From: Antrihabitans stalactiti
GTDB taxonomy: Bacteria; Actinomycetota; Actinomycetes; Mycobacteriales; Mycobacteriaceae
Reading direction: 5' to 3'
Length of the DNA stretch: 64,000 bases
NCBI RefSeq assembly: GCF_012932915.1
Contig: NZ_VCQU01000003.1
Location: forward strand, 248,001-312,000
Of the stretch, positions 1-8,145 are shown piece by piece. Positions within the stretch are counted from its first letter, which is position 1. The number at the start of each line of letters is the position of its first letter. The notes under the pieces were generated by a model. The model worked only from the letters and a program-made list of their open reading frames with translations, made no database searches and had not been told where the DNA came from. The position numbers and the translations under genes were made by a program.

Positions 1-130
1 CTTGGTAGCCCTGCGCGAGAAGGCGCCGGCCCACCTCGCGCGCGTTCGCGAACAACGGTTGCACGGCGGGGTCGGCAGGGCCGCGGGCGTGGTTTGGCTT
101 CCGATCGCGTCCGCGTGACCACACCACCAC
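1..130 (-). CDS. possible N-terminal fragment of an unrecognised gene (partial)
   Basis: Reading leftward from a run of GTG codons (124-130) there is an open frame to the window edge. Its codon composition looks coding: about 50% GC at position 2 and above 80% at position 3. The peptide begins VVVWSRGRDRKPNHARGP and ends with an amphipathic stretch containing REVGRRLLAQGY. An in-frame stop lies just upstream at 140-142. No family is recognised. The same bases also read as an open frame on the other strand (stop 116-118), so the strand choice is a judgement. If real, this gene is divergent from the Clp-N regulator and shares its operator region. Confidence 0.3.
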   Translation of the reverse strand, partial: MVVWSRGRDRKPNHARGPADPAVQPLFANAREVGRRLLAQGYQ

Positions 131-154
131 GAGTAGAGGCTACTCACCAGGAAT

Positions 155-202
155 CGTCAAGACAGCCTTGACGCCGAACGGATCGTCAACCTACAGTTGA
201 CG
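155..202 (+). promoter_or_regulatory. promoter with two tandem inverted-repeat operators
   Basis: Two perfect 7-5-7 inverted repeats stand in tandem: CGTCAAG-N5-CTTGACG at 155-173 and CGTCAAC-N5-GTTGACG at 184-202, 29 bp start to start. A sigma-70-like promoter is embedded in them, with -35 TTGACG at 168-173 and -10 TACAGT at 192-197 (18 bp spacer). The ATG at 204 is only 7 bp after the -10 and has no Shine-Dalgarno sequence, so the transcript is probably leaderless. One repeat covers the -35 and the other runs from the -10 to the start codon, as expected for a repressor. The downstream protein carries a helix-turn-helix and is the natural candidate. Confidence 0.6.
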
Positions 203-203
203 C

Positions 204-902
204 ATGACGACAAAGGTACGGCTCGACGACCTCATCGACGGAATCCGCAACGGATACCCTGACCAACCTCTCGACCAGCTCACTGCGGCAGTCCTTGCGG
301 CAGAACACTTCACGGAGATCTCCGACCATCTGGTCGGTCACTTCGTGGACCAGGCCAGACGCAGTGGTGCATCGTGGTCGGAGATCGGCTCCAGCTTGGG
401 CGTGACGAAACAGGCAGCACAGCAGCGGTTTACGCCGCGGGCCGATGCGAACATGTTTGCTCGCTTCACGGAGAAAGCGCGCAAGTCTGTGGTCGAGTCG
501 CAGGAGGAAGCGCGGAAGGGCAAGCACACCGAGATCCTCGCTGCACACCTCGTGCTCGGACTGCTGGCCGTGCCGGACAGTTTCGCGATGCGCGCTCTCG
601 CCGAACAAGGCATCACGGCAGCCGCGGTGCGGGCTGCGGCCGAAGCGGTATTGCCTGACGGGAGTTCGAATCCCGCGCCGCCGACGTTGATTCCCTATGC
701 GAACGAGGGGAAGAAAGCACTGGAACTGACGATTCGGGAGGCTGTGCGCCTTGGCCACAATTACGTCGGGACGGAGCACATTCTGCTCGGCCTCTTGGCC
801 TATGAAGGCGATGCGCCAGGACCGTTGGTAGAACTGGGCGTCGATGCGGACGCCGTCGAAGCGTTCATCCTCGCCGCACTGGCATCCGTCACGGGAGAGT
901 AG
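204..902 (+). CDS. Clp N-terminal (ClpR) domain protein with N-terminal helix-turn-helix
   Basis: This 232-residue protein has two parts. Residues about 1-75 hold a predicted DNA-binding helix-turn-helix (SWSEIGSSLGVTKQAAQQRF). Residues about 80-230 carry two ClpA/ClpC-type N-terminal repeats, seen as ILAAHLVLGLL and the matching VGTEHILLGLL. The Clp-N domain normally binds adaptors or misfolded substrates of Clp ATPases; there is no AAA module here. A soluble regulator that senses protein damage or Clp substrates is a reasonable inference. The ATG lies directly behind a promoter with two tandem inverted repeats, suggesting autoregulation. The 3' end overlaps the convergent YjbR gene by 14 bp. 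Confidence 0.8.
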   Translation: MTTKVRLDDLIDGIRNGYPDQPLDQLTAAVLAAEHFTEISDHLVGHFVDQARRSGASWSEIGSSLGVTKQAAQQRFTPRADANMFARFTEKARKSVVESQEEARKGKHTEILAAHLVLGLLAVPDSFAMRALAEQGITAAAVRAAAEAVLPDGSSNPAPPTLIPYANEGKKALELTIREAVRLGHNYVGTEHILLGLLAYEGDAPGPLVELGVDADAVEAFILAALASVTGE

Positions 903-1305
903 GCCGGTCGATCGACTCGACCAGCTTCTTCGGCGCGAGGATGACGTAGCTTTCGGTCAGCAGTTCGGCGACCTCGTCCCAGTCGACCGAATCACCCAGC
1001 AGCATCCCGACAATGTTCGGCGCCCAGGGCGGGGCAACGAAATCTGGGCCGGCATGCGTCAACGCGTGGAGTTCATCGGCCGAGGCACGAAACGTCAGCA
1101 TCGTCGCCGGACCGTCTGTGCCCGCGACCCGGGCGTAGGCGGCCGGCCAGCCCGCCTCGATTCTGACCACGTGGGCGAAGTTCTTTTTCCGAATACACCA
1201 GCGCGTACCGGCCCAGGCCTGCTCTTCGTAGGCCTCAGGCAGGCCGAGGCAGATCGTCCGAAGCTCGGCCAGCACGTCGGTTGGGATATCTGGGCTCACA
1301 ACCAC
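889..1305 (-). CDS. MmcQ/YjbR family protein
   Basis: A protein of about 138 residues of the MmcQ/YjbR-like fold, a small DNA-binding-like domain of unknown biochemical role. Family features seen are an early LP.AYEE segment, the basic CIRKKNFAHV strand and a C-terminal region with WAPNIVGMLLG and DWDEVAELLTESYVI. The frame stays open further upstream, but that extension runs through the 1340-1379 palindrome and has non-coding composition, so the GTG at 1303-1305 (or 1297-1299) is chosen. It follows the TDO-like gene on the same strand with the palindrome between them. Its function is unknown. Confidence 0.75.
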   Translation of the reverse strand: MVVSPDIPTDVLAELRTICLGLPEAYEEQAWAGTRWCIRKKNFAHVVRIEAGWPAAYARVAGTDGPATMLTFRASADELHALTHAGPDFVAPPWAPNIVGMLLGDSVDWDEVAELLTESYVILAPKKLVESIDRPTLP

Positions 1306-1339
1306 GGTCCGAGCGTACGACGCACCACCGACATTGGTC

Positions 1340-1384
1340 GTGAGTCTTTTAGGAGTCCAGGGACTCCTAAAAGACTCACGAGGG
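1340..1384. repeat. dispersed palindrome family A, copy 1
   Basis: A perfect 19-2-19 palindrome occupies 1340-1379 (left arm GTGAGTCTTTTAGGAGTCC, loop AG), followed by the flank GAGGG that the other copies share. It begins directly after the stop of the TDO-like gene (1385-1387, minus strand) and precedes the YjbR gene. Related copies are at 46501-46540 and 55181-55220. Arm position 12 is A here and T in copy 2, with the opposite arm changed to match, so the hairpin is conserved by covariation. A likely role is a terminator hairpin or REP-like element. Confidence 0.8.
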
Positions 1385-2590
1385 TTAGGCGGCTGAGTAG
1401 CCGAACGGGCACCCACGCGTACGGACCGCTGGGTCGAAAACCGGGATCTCGCGAGCAGTCGCGAGATACGGAACTCCTTCGGTGTAGCCGGTGCCACGCC
1501 GTTCGCCGAGCATCGTCAACGCCACGCGGTAGTGAGTCTTGCGCCACCGCTCGAACGTCGTGCCGAAGCGGTGCATTGCTGCCAAGACGGCGTCGTCGGC
1601 AGCGTCCGCCGCGTCGCTGAGATTCGGTAGTCCGGCGATGATTCGTTCCCGTACCTCGGGAACGGAGGAAAAGGCGGGCGAGTCGAGCCGGTCGGGGTCT
1701 GGCATCCGGCACAGGCTCTCGATGAGTTTGTAGTTCCTCGATTGAATAGCGCTGGCGCCGTCGGTGAATTCGCGAAACGTCAGGAAGGCCTCGGGCTGCA
1801 TCGTCGCGACGACCGAGAACAGCAGCGACGCCTCCCGCAACGACTGTTCGGCGGCGTCGATCGCTTGGACCGCGTCATCGCCCTGCCCGATGCGGAGCGC
1901 CTCGATCGCGACTGAAAGACAGACGACGGCCAGCGCGAAAGTCGTTTCGTAGGACTGCAACACGCGGACGAACATGTACTCGTCGTGCACCTGCGAGACG
2001 GTCAGAGCGCTGAGTGCCAGCATCCGGCGTTCCCCTGGCGTCGTGTCTGCCGCGACCGCCGCGCAGACCTCGCGAGCGGCATCGACCGAATCCGTGGACG
2101 TGACAGCAGGATCGAGACCCAGCCGGCGCAGCACAGGCAGGACCGCGCGAACCGCGAGCCGACACCGCTTCGCGACGACCCTCGCAGGCGGACGTAGGTG
2201 CGGTAGCCGGTCGTGGCCGTCCACCGCGGCGATCTCGAACCGCAGGATGTCGGTGACCAGCAGGGCGAAAAGTCGGTCGCGCTGCTCCTCGGCGTCTTGC
2301 AAATCCGGCCGCCGATGACCGTTACCCGGCATCGGCAGGAGATTGAGGGCGAGGTAGCTGGGGTTGTCGAATCGCCTGTCCCACTTGTCCAATGCAGTCT
2401 TCATGAAGCGGGCGAGCAACCCTTTGCCTACATACGAGCCGCCTGTCGAGGTTGCTCGCGCGCTGGCGAGCATGGCCAGTAAGTCACCCGATACGAAGTG
2501 CTTGCCTGCGCTGCAGAATTCGTCGACGACGGCGTCGTAAGGAAACGAGTCCGCGTGCGGCGAGTCCAGCCATGTCGTGAGTTCGTGCAT
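1385..2590 (-). CDS. tryptophan 2,3-dioxygenase-like haem protein
   Basis: 401 residues. The C-terminal half has the signature of the tryptophan 2,3-dioxygenase superfamily: FREFTDGASAIQSRNYKLIE (compare FR..SGFQS..YR.iE in TDO), then FERWRKTHYRVALTMLG with the candidate haem-ligand His, and a glycine-rich RGTGYTEGVPYL loop. True bacterial TDO is about 280 residues; this protein has roughly 120 extra N-terminal residues and a degenerate glycine loop, so substrate may differ. PrnB-like enzymes belong to the same superfamily. No kynurenine-pathway genes are adjacent. Oxidative cleavage or rearrangement of an indole is inferred. Palindrome copy 1 abuts its stop codon. Confidence 0.65.
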   Translation of the reverse strand: MHELTTWLDSPHADSFPYDAVVDEFCSAGKHFVSGDLLAMLASARATSTGGSYVGKGLLARFMKTALDKWDRRFDNPSYLALNLLPMPGNGHRRPDLQDAEEQRDRLFALLVTDILRFEIAAVDGHDRLPHLRPPARVVAKRCRLAVRAVLPVLRRLGLDPAVTSTDSVDAAREVCAAVAADTTPGERRMLALSALTVSQVHDEYMFVRVLQSYETTFALAVVCLSVAIEALRIGQGDDAVQAIDAAEQSLREASLLFSVVATMQPEAFLTFREFTDGASAIQSRNYKLIESLCRMPDPDRLDSPAFSSVPEVRERIIAGLPNLSDAADAADDAVLAAMHRFGTTFERWRKTHYRVALTMLGERRGTGYTEGVPYLATAREIPVFDPAVRTRGCPFGYSAA

Positions 2591-2739
2591 TCATCAATGG
2601 TCAAGGCGGACGAATCGGACGAATAGCCACCCAAGGGGGAAGACATGCCCATCCTGAGCTGGGAAATCTTCACTGTGGAGGTAGAACGAACCGAGCGCTC
2701 GAATGGTTCGAATCGATGTGGCAGGGGTAACTCGGTGCA

Positions 2740-3300
2740 ATGCGGACATTGATCGTGACCGAAAACGTGACGCTCGACGGGTTCATCTCGCCTATCGGGG
2801 ACTGGTTCGCTCCCAGCGGCGATGACGAAGAACTCTTGGCGACGACGACGGCGCATGGCGAGGCAGCCGATGCGCTCGTCCTCGGCCGCACAACCTACGA
2901 CGAGTTCGCGAGCTACTGGCCGCACCAGGTCGACGACGAAACGGGGATCACCGAGTACCTCGACCAAGTCGACAAGTACGTCGTTTCAACCACTTTGGAC
3001 CGTGCGGACTGGGTCAACACGACGATCGTCGACGGTCCCGTCGTGGCCGAACTCGGTGCGCTGAAGGAGCGGTCCGGCAAAGACATCGTCATCACGGGCA
3101 GCGTCACGCTCGTCCATTCGCTGCTGCCGACCGGTCTCGTCGACGTGGTCCGCCTTTTTGTGTTTCCGGTCGTGCAAGGCCATGGGCGACGCTTGTTTCC
3201 CGACGATGTGGCGCTCGACGCGGAACTGATGGAGACGAAATCTTTCGAGTCCGGCGTCGTGTTGTTGTCGTACCGCTTACCCCGCGTGGAGCGAGATTAG
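2740..3300 (+). CDS. dihydrofolate reductase family protein (RibD C-terminal domain)
   Basis: 186 residues with the DHFR/RibD-C fold: the opening strand MRTLIVTENVTLDGFIS, then ALVLGRTTYDEFASYWP, and a C-terminal LFVFPVVQGHGRRLFPDD motif typical of the stand-alone actinobacterial members. These proteins are NADPH-binding reductases of mostly unknown substrate and are not the housekeeping DHFR. The ATG follows a purine-rich AGGGGT 11 bases upstream. The last 24 bp overlap the convergent metallophosphoesterase gene. A second member of the same family lies at 8146-8715. Confidence 0.8.
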   Translation: MRTLIVTENVTLDGFISPIGDWFAPSGDDEELLATTTAHGEAADALVLGRTTYDEFASYWPHQVDDETGITEYLDQVDKYVVSTTLDRADWVNTTIVDGPVVAELGALKERSGKDIVITGSVTLVHSLLPTGLVDVVRLFVFPVVQGHGRRLFPDDVALDAELMETKSFESGVVLLSYRLPRVERD

Positions 3301-4446
3301 GGTGATCTCGCTCGGCGCGAAGATCCGGAACGGCGGGCCCCAGAAACCGGTGCCCCGACTCGTGTACAGCTGAGTCCGTTCGCCGTGCTTACTCAGTCCA
3401 GCCACTACGGGCTGATCCAGCCGGACCAAGAAGTTGAACGGCCAGATCTGACCGCCATGGGTATGGCCGGAGATTTGGAGGTCGACACCGGCCTGTACGG
3501 CCTGCGGCACCTGCTTCGGTTGGTGGGCAAGAAGGAGAACCGGAAGCGTGGGGTCGGCACCGGCTAGGGCCTCGGCGAGGTCTGCGCCGTGTCCGATCAG
3601 TCCCGACGACCGTGCCGTCGCATCGTCCACACCGACGACGACCAGTTTGTCTCCACCGCGTTCGACGACCAGGTGGCGGTTGTGCAGCGAATCCCAGCCG
3701 ATGTCGGTCATGTAATCGAGCCAGCCCTGGGCTTCGCCGAAGTATTCGTGATTGCCCGTCACGTAGACGCGTGCAAGCTGGGCGCGCATCGTCGCGAGCG
3801 GCGCCGCCTGCTTTTCGCGCTGTGCGACCGAGCCGTCGGCGATGTCGCCGACGTGGCAGACGATGTCGGCGTCGAGTTCGTTGACCGCGTCGGCCACCCG
3901 AGCCGACCAGCCGGACCGCTCGATCGGCCCGAAATGGGTATCGGTCACCATGACCACTCGAAGTCCGGACAGGCCGGCGCCGAGGCGCGGAATCGTGATG
4001 TCGACGTTCTTGATGCGGGGCAGGCGCATCGCTTCGACATATCCCCACACCAGCAGGGCGGCAACGACGATCACGATGAATGCGGCGACGATCCGTGACC
4101 GCTCAGGGTTGTGAACGCCGGCGACGACCAGCGCAAGCCGCAGCACGTCGCCGACCAAAGTCCACACGAACAGCACCCATACCGCACCCAACAACTTGTC
4201 GCCGAGTGCCGCTGCCCAGTCCAGGTGCCTACGCCCGTGACCGAGCACCATCAACAGCGGAAGCGCGACGAACGCCGCGACGAATACGACTGTGCCGCCG
4301 ACGATTACCCCAACTGGCCAGTCCGTCGTCGATGCGACGAGGGCCCACCACGGCACCCCGAAGAGCAACGCCATGATGGCGAGAACCGGCAGCAGTCGCA
4401 GTAGGCGTACGGGTGACCGTCGCGGTCTGGCGGGAGCTTCTGACAT
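3277..4446 (-). CDS. membrane-anchored metallophosphoesterase
   Basis: 389 residues. The first 150 or so hold about four hydrophobic helices, followed by a calcineurin-like phosphoesterase domain facing outward or at the membrane. All metal-binding motifs are visible: VMVTDTHFGP (D.H), HVGDIADG (GD), YVTGNHEYF (GNHE), LLLAHQPKQ (H) and ISGHTHGGQIWP (GHTHGG). This architecture is the YaeI/YkuE-like group, which acts on phospholipid-linked or nucleotide substrates; the exact substrate cannot be told. Its stop lies inside the end of the convergent gene at 2740-3300. Confidence 0.85.
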   Translation of the reverse strand: MSEAPARPRRSPVRLLRLLPVLAIMALLFGVPWWALVASTTDWPVGVIVGGTVVFVAAFVALPLLMVLGHGRRHLDWAAALGDKLLGAVWVLFVWTLVGDVLRLALVVAGVHNPERSRIVAAFIVIVVAALLVWGYVEAMRLPRIKNVDITIPRLGAGLSGLRVVMVTDTHFGPIERSGWSARVADAVNELDADIVCHVGDIADGSVAQREKQAAPLATMRAQLARVYVTGNHEYFGEAQGWLDYMTDIGWDSLHNRHLVVERGGDKLVVVGVDDATARSSGLIGHGADLAEALAGADPTLPVLLLAHQPKQVPQAVQAGVDLQISGHTHGGQIWPFNFLVRLDQPVVAGLSKHGERTQLYTSRGTGFWGPPFRIFAPSEITLISLHAG

Positions 4447-4634
4447 TCTGGGCGCCTCGATCGATCGGGAAAGTGGATCCTTTCAAACATGAACCATTTC
4501 TTGCCGATCGGCGCTAAATTTCGTCTACGGCGTAATCGCTTCAATAGGGCGTTACGCACGGCATGACATTTGCGATGTAGTTGCCGTCCGGGCCACGGAC
4601 GCAGCGACCACTACCAATTGAGGGGTTTTCCCCG

Positions 4635-6110
4635 GTGACCACCGACAAACAGAGCGGCCAGGCGACCTACGTTCGCGGGCCGCTACGTCCCGGCAAACTG
4701 AGGTCAGTCCGTTCCAGGCAGGCTCGCAGACTTGCGTCGCACGCGTTCCGGGGTGTCGATGTCGTCTTCATCGCGATAGTCACTGGGGTGATGCTCGCGA
4801 TCGCGTCACCCGGCCCGGTGCTCCAGGCACCTACCGCTTTCGTCGCACCATTCGTCTTGGGTGGATTGCTACTTGTCCACGTGCTCAGTGCATCTGGGGC
4901 TTATCGATTCGATCGGGGCGAGCCGTGGTGGCACCACGTGGCGCACGTAGGCGCTCTCTCCTTCATCGTCGGCGTCATCACGACTGCCATTGCGGCGCTG
5001 CTCGACGAGAGCGACATCGTCGCGCAGATGAAATGGTGGCCATTGGTCTTGCTCGTGGGTATCTGCCTGCTGCATACCTTTTGGTGGCTGCTCGTGGCTC
5101 GTTGGCGCAAGCAACATTGGCTCACCCCCAACATCGTGTTGGTCGGTGCGACGGCGCGGGCTGAGGAACTCATCAACGAAGCCATCGCCCGCGACGACAT
5201 CAATGTGATCGGCATTTTCGACGACCGGCTCGAGCGTTCACCGCTCGCGGTCCTCGGGGTGCCGGTGCTGGGTAACACCGAAGCGCTCCTCACGCATCGC
5301 ACGCTGCCGCATGTGGATCTGATCGTGGTGACGGTCGATCCGTCGGCAACGGTCCGGGTACGCGAGATCATGACTCGGCTGTCGACCCTTCCCAACGAAG
5401 TCACGTTGATGGTCGACCAGGACGAGGACGCGGCTCGTCTGGCTGCAGTCGCACATCTCGCGGATGCGCCGTTGGCTCCCGTCGCTCGGACGGCCGACCA
5501 CGAGCGCAAGGCCGTGGCCAAACGCGTCCAAGATCTCGCCATCGCACTGCCGATGCTGCTCATCGCTGCGCCGGTGATCGCGCTGTCCGCACTCGCCGTG
5601 AAGTTGGACAGCCGGGGTCCGATCCTGTTTCGCCAGGTCCGACACGGCTTCAACAACGAAGAGATTCTGATCTGCAAGTTCCGGACGATGCGCCACGAGG
5701 CCGCTGACGCCAAAGCGGAACGCCAGGTAACCGCTGGTGATGACCGGGTGACGAGGGTCGGTCGCGTCCTGCGCAAGACCAGCCTCGACGAACTACCGCA
5801 GCTGTTCAACGTGTTTCGAGGCGAAATGTCCTTGGTCGGCCCGCGACCTCACGCCATCGGTATGAAGACCGGTGAGATCGAATCGGCCCAACTCGTCGCG
5901 GATTACGCCCATCGGCATCGGATCAAGCCAGGCCTGACCGGTTGGGCGGCGGTCAACGGATCACGCGGACCCATGCACTCCCCCGCCGAAGTCAAGCGCC
6001 GGGTGGCGCTCGATGTCGAATACATCGAACGGCAGTCGCTCGGCCTCGACCTGAAGATCATGCTGATGACGCTGCCCGCCCTCCTCGGTGACCGGTCCGC
6101 TGTGCGCTGA
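4635..6110 (+). CDS. polyprenyl-phosphate sugar phosphotransferase (exopolysaccharide initiating)
   Basis: 491 residues with the WcaJ/GumD-type layout: about five N-terminal membrane helices, a central nucleotide-binding-like domain (NIVLVGATARAEELI) and a C-terminal bacterial sugar transferase domain (ILFRQVRHGFNNEEI, CKFRTMR, KTSLDELPQLFNV, SLVGPRPHA, IKPGLTGWAAVNG). It transfers a hexose-1-phosphate to undecaprenyl phosphate to start a capsule or exopolysaccharide unit. GTG 4635 is chosen because GAGGGGT stands 8 bases upstream; an earlier TTG at 4581 has no ribosome site. No glycosyltransferases flank it, so its polymer is unknown. Confidence 0.85.
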   Translation: MTTDKQSGQATYVRGPLRPGKLRSVRSRQARRLASHAFRGVDVVFIAIVTGVMLAIASPGPVLQAPTAFVAPFVLGGLLLVHVLSASGAYRFDRGEPWWHHVAHVGALSFIVGVITTAIAALLDESDIVAQMKWWPLVLLVGICLLHTFWWLLVARWRKQHWLTPNIVLVGATARAEELINEAIARDDINVIGIFDDRLERSPLAVLGVPVLGNTEALLTHRTLPHVDLIVVTVDPSATVRVREIMTRLSTLPNEVTLMVDQDEDAARLAAVAHLADAPLAPVARTADHERKAVAKRVQDLAIALPMLLIAAPVIALSALAVKLDSRGPILFRQVRHGFNNEEILICKFRTMRHEAADAKAERQVTAGDDRVTRVGRVLRKTSLDELPQLFNVFRGEMSLVGPRPHAIGMKTGEIESAQLVADYAHRHRIKPGLTGWAAVNGSRGPMHSPAEVKRRVALDVEYIERQSLGLDLKIMLMTLPALLGDRSAVR

Positions 6111-6712
6111 GCGGTCCGTCGGGCACCGCCATGTGAATGAGCCGCTTCGCAGCGCGATCCGTGCGCTCAGCGTGGCCGGTGATGATGCGGTCCTGGATGA
6201 TTCCCCGCAGGCCTGAGATCAGCAACGTCGCGACGACCTCCGGGTCGTCGACGGACTCGAGCCGGGCCAGGGCAGCAGCGAGTGCTTTTACGAACGTCGC
6301 GATCGCGTCGTTGGCGTATTCGGCGTATGGACTTCCCGGGACGCACGCCGCGCCGAGGACCTGAAGCAGCACCTTGACACTCGTGCTGTTCGCGCCGGCT
6401 TGGTTCGACATGCAGAACGCGTAAAGGCGATCCCGCAGCGCAGCAGCGTCCGCCACGCCGGCGAACACGGCGGAAATATCGGGCCGCTGTGTCTCCAGTG
6501 CCGCAACGAGCATCGCTTCTTTGGTGCCGAAATAGTAGATCGGCATCCGCAGAGCTGGTGTTCAGCTCTGCGGCGAGCGGTCGTAGCGAAAGGTCGGCGA
6601 GACCGTGCTCGCCGATATAGGCGCCGGCGTCGACCTCGACGTCGTTTCCGGCGGCCCACGCAGACAGCGAATCGACCACGCGCTCAGTAACTCGTTCGGC
6701 TTCGGCGGGCAC
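6058..6712 (-). pseudogene. TetR family regulator, frameshifted in the helix-turn-helix
   Basis: The N-terminal part (from ATG 6712) gives a TetR start ending [19 protein letters not shown]. The recognition helix and ligand domain continue in another frame as MPIYYFGTKEAMLVAAL. Joining them restores the usual TetR pattern, so one or two bases have been lost or gained near 6547. The break lies exactly at one arm of a perfect 11-5-11 inverted repeat (6547-6573). It is either a genuine inactivating mutation or a sequencing/assembly error at a hairpin. The C-terminal end overlaps the sugar transferase gene by 53 bp. Confidence 0.75.
6547..6573. repeat. perfect inverted repeat at the TetR frameshift
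   Basis: CCGCAGAGCTG (6547-6557), loop GTGTT, CAGCTCTGCGG (6563-6573). The arms fall in the codons for the helix-turn-helix of the broken TetR gene. Such a strong hairpin inside a coding region is a classic place for polymerase slippage or base-calling errors, which may explain the reading-frame break next to it. Confidence 0.85.
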
Positions 6713-6840
6713 AATGTCGCGCTCGCGTTCGGGCGAGCCTGAAGGAAAAGCCCACCCGCCAGACGCCCATCGACTACTCCCGGTTCGGCTGTTCGCCGAG
6801 ATTCGCCTCCTGCGTGTATATGTGGAGCGAAGGAGGGGAT

Positions 6841-7581
6841 ATGCGGCGAGCTCCGGCCATGGGTGCCGATGGCATCATGCGCCTCGTGCCGTCCGCAGAA
6901 CCGCCGACACATTCAGACCGGCCGCGGGGCGACGTCGTTCTTCCTGGTTCGCCGAAGCTCGAGCAAGATATCGCGTGGGTCTTTCCCGACGTTGCGTCGC
7001 AACCGATTTCGCCACAGCTGGTCCGGCACCGGGTGCGGTGGCAATGGTTGTGGGCGGTGGGAGTTGCCGCTCATCGGGAATTCATCGCCCACGTCCCGCT
7101 CAACGAATACTGGCTGGACGCCGCCGTCCGCGGTGCGCACACGAGCATCGTTCCCGCTGCATCCTCGGTATTGAGTGACACCGACAAGCCGGCGTCGACG
7201 TTGCACGTCGTTGCCGGTCTCGATCGTCACGTCGACATATTCGGAGCCCCGACCAAGGCGCAATTCGATGCGGTCTGGTGGGGTCTACGTGCGGAATTCG
7301 CGTTGGCTCAGGCCCTTCCCGAAACGGTCGAGCCGACGCCGCTGAATCAACTGCGCTATGCCTCGTTCGAGGGGCTGCTGGAGGACGAGTACGAATCGTT
7401 GCTCGCGGACTCCGGCCAGCTCTGGAATCTGCTGGAGATCTACTGCCACGGCAGTTACGACATTGCCGCGCTTGCGAGAGGGCAGCCGACCATGGCTCAA
7501 CTCGGCCCACGAGCGCAAAAGCTCAGACGTCGGCAGAATGTCATTGTGGCGCTTCGTGCTACCGGGCACCGACGGGGATAG
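6841..7581 (+). CDS. hypothetical protein
   Basis: 246 residues, no recognised domain, no signal peptide and no clear membrane helix. It is moderately rich in Trp, with clusters such as RVRWQWLWAVG near residue 65 and FDAVWWGLRAEF in the middle, and a conserved-looking DEYESLLADSGQLWNLLEIY segment before an RRRQNV C-terminus. ATG 6841 is chosen because AAGGAGGGG ends two bases upstream; an ATG at 6814 lacks this. It is followed at 8 bp by a membrane protein gene and is probably co-transcribed with it. Codon composition is typical of the window, so it is very likely real. Confidence 0.7.
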   Translation: MRRAPAMGADGIMRLVPSAEPPTHSDRPRGDVVLPGSPKLEQDIAWVFPDVASQPISPQLVRHRVRWQWLWAVGVAAHREFIAHVPLNEYWLDAAVRGAHTSIVPAASSVLSDTDKPASTLHVVAGLDRHVDIFGAPTKAQFDAVWWGLRAEFALAQALPETVEPTPLNQLRYASFEGLLEDEYESLLADSGQLWNLLEIYCHGSYDIAALARGQPTMAQLGPRAQKLRRRQNVIVALRATGHRRG

Positions 7582-7588
7582 GACACAG

Positions 7589-8074
7589 ATGAAGCAGCAG
7601 ACCTACCGGCTACAGCCGCCGCCGAACCTGTTCACGACTGCCCCACCGACGATCGATTGGGCGGTGGGGTCGACGTTCATGCCCGCGCCGGGAGTGACCG
7701 ATTGGCAGCAACCGATTTCGTACACGCCGCCGTCGAAGCCGGTCATGCCTGCCGCGCTCGCAGTTGCCGCAGCGCTGCTCGGTGCCGCCGGACTGTTGGT
7801 GCTGTTCAGTGGCCTGGTCGGGATCTTGATATTCGGATCGTCCGGCACAACGGCGACGATCCTGTGGTCCGCGGTGTTTCAGCTCGGCGCAGCCGTGGCG
7901 CTGGTCAAGATCCCCGGTGCCGTGACTCGTCTTGTCGCCAGTGTTGCGGCAGCGTGGTGGGTGTTGACGATTCTCGGCGTCGTCGTTGCGGTGCCGGTGT
8001 TGCTGTTGCTGTGGAGCCCGTCGTCGGTCAAGGCTTACTACCGCCAGCTGAAACGTTTTCGCTCGCTGTCGTAA
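7589..8074 (+). CDS. small integral membrane protein with proline-rich N-terminus
   Basis: 161 residues. A proline-rich cytoplasmic-type N-terminus of about 50 residues (LQPPPNL, SYTPPSKP) precedes three or four hydrophobic segments, including VAAALLGAAGLLVLFSGLVG and WWVLTILGVVVAVPVLLLLW, and a short basic tail (KAYYRQLKRFR). The layout resembles small actinobacterial membrane proteins of unknown role. ATG 7589 lies 8 bp after the preceding stop, implying one operon. No enzyme motif is visible. Confidence 0.65.
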   Translation: MKQQTYRLQPPPNLFTTAPPTIDWAVGSTFMPAPGVTDWQQPISYTPPSKPVMPAALAVAAALLGAAGLLVLFSGLVGILIFGSSGTTATILWSAVFQLGAAVALVKIPGAVTRLVASVAAAWWVLTILGVVVAVPVLLLLWSPSSVKAYYRQLKRFRSLS

Positions 8075-8145
8075 TCGCTCTGCTCCGTTCGTGGCATCTG
8101 TAGAGGGTCGAAACTCGAACCCGAACTGCACGAAGGAGATGGCTG

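Noticed and set aside
2-118. Open frame on the plus strand ending at 116-118 as the tail of an upstream gene
   Set aside because: It shares codon boundaries with the minus-strand frame, which has similar statistics, a start and a more protein-like sequence; neither can be confirmed from 118 bases.
2607-2624. Tandem direct repeat CGGACGAAT twice in the gap upstream of the TDO-like gene
   Set aside because: Only two 9-bp units with no link to a promoter; too short to call an operator with confidence.
2645-2752. A 35-codon frame with AAGGGGGAAG upstream, overlapping the start of the DHFR-family gene
   Set aside because: Codon use is unlike the rest of the window and the peptide is polar without pattern; it could be a leader peptide but there is no support beyond the ribosome-like sequence.
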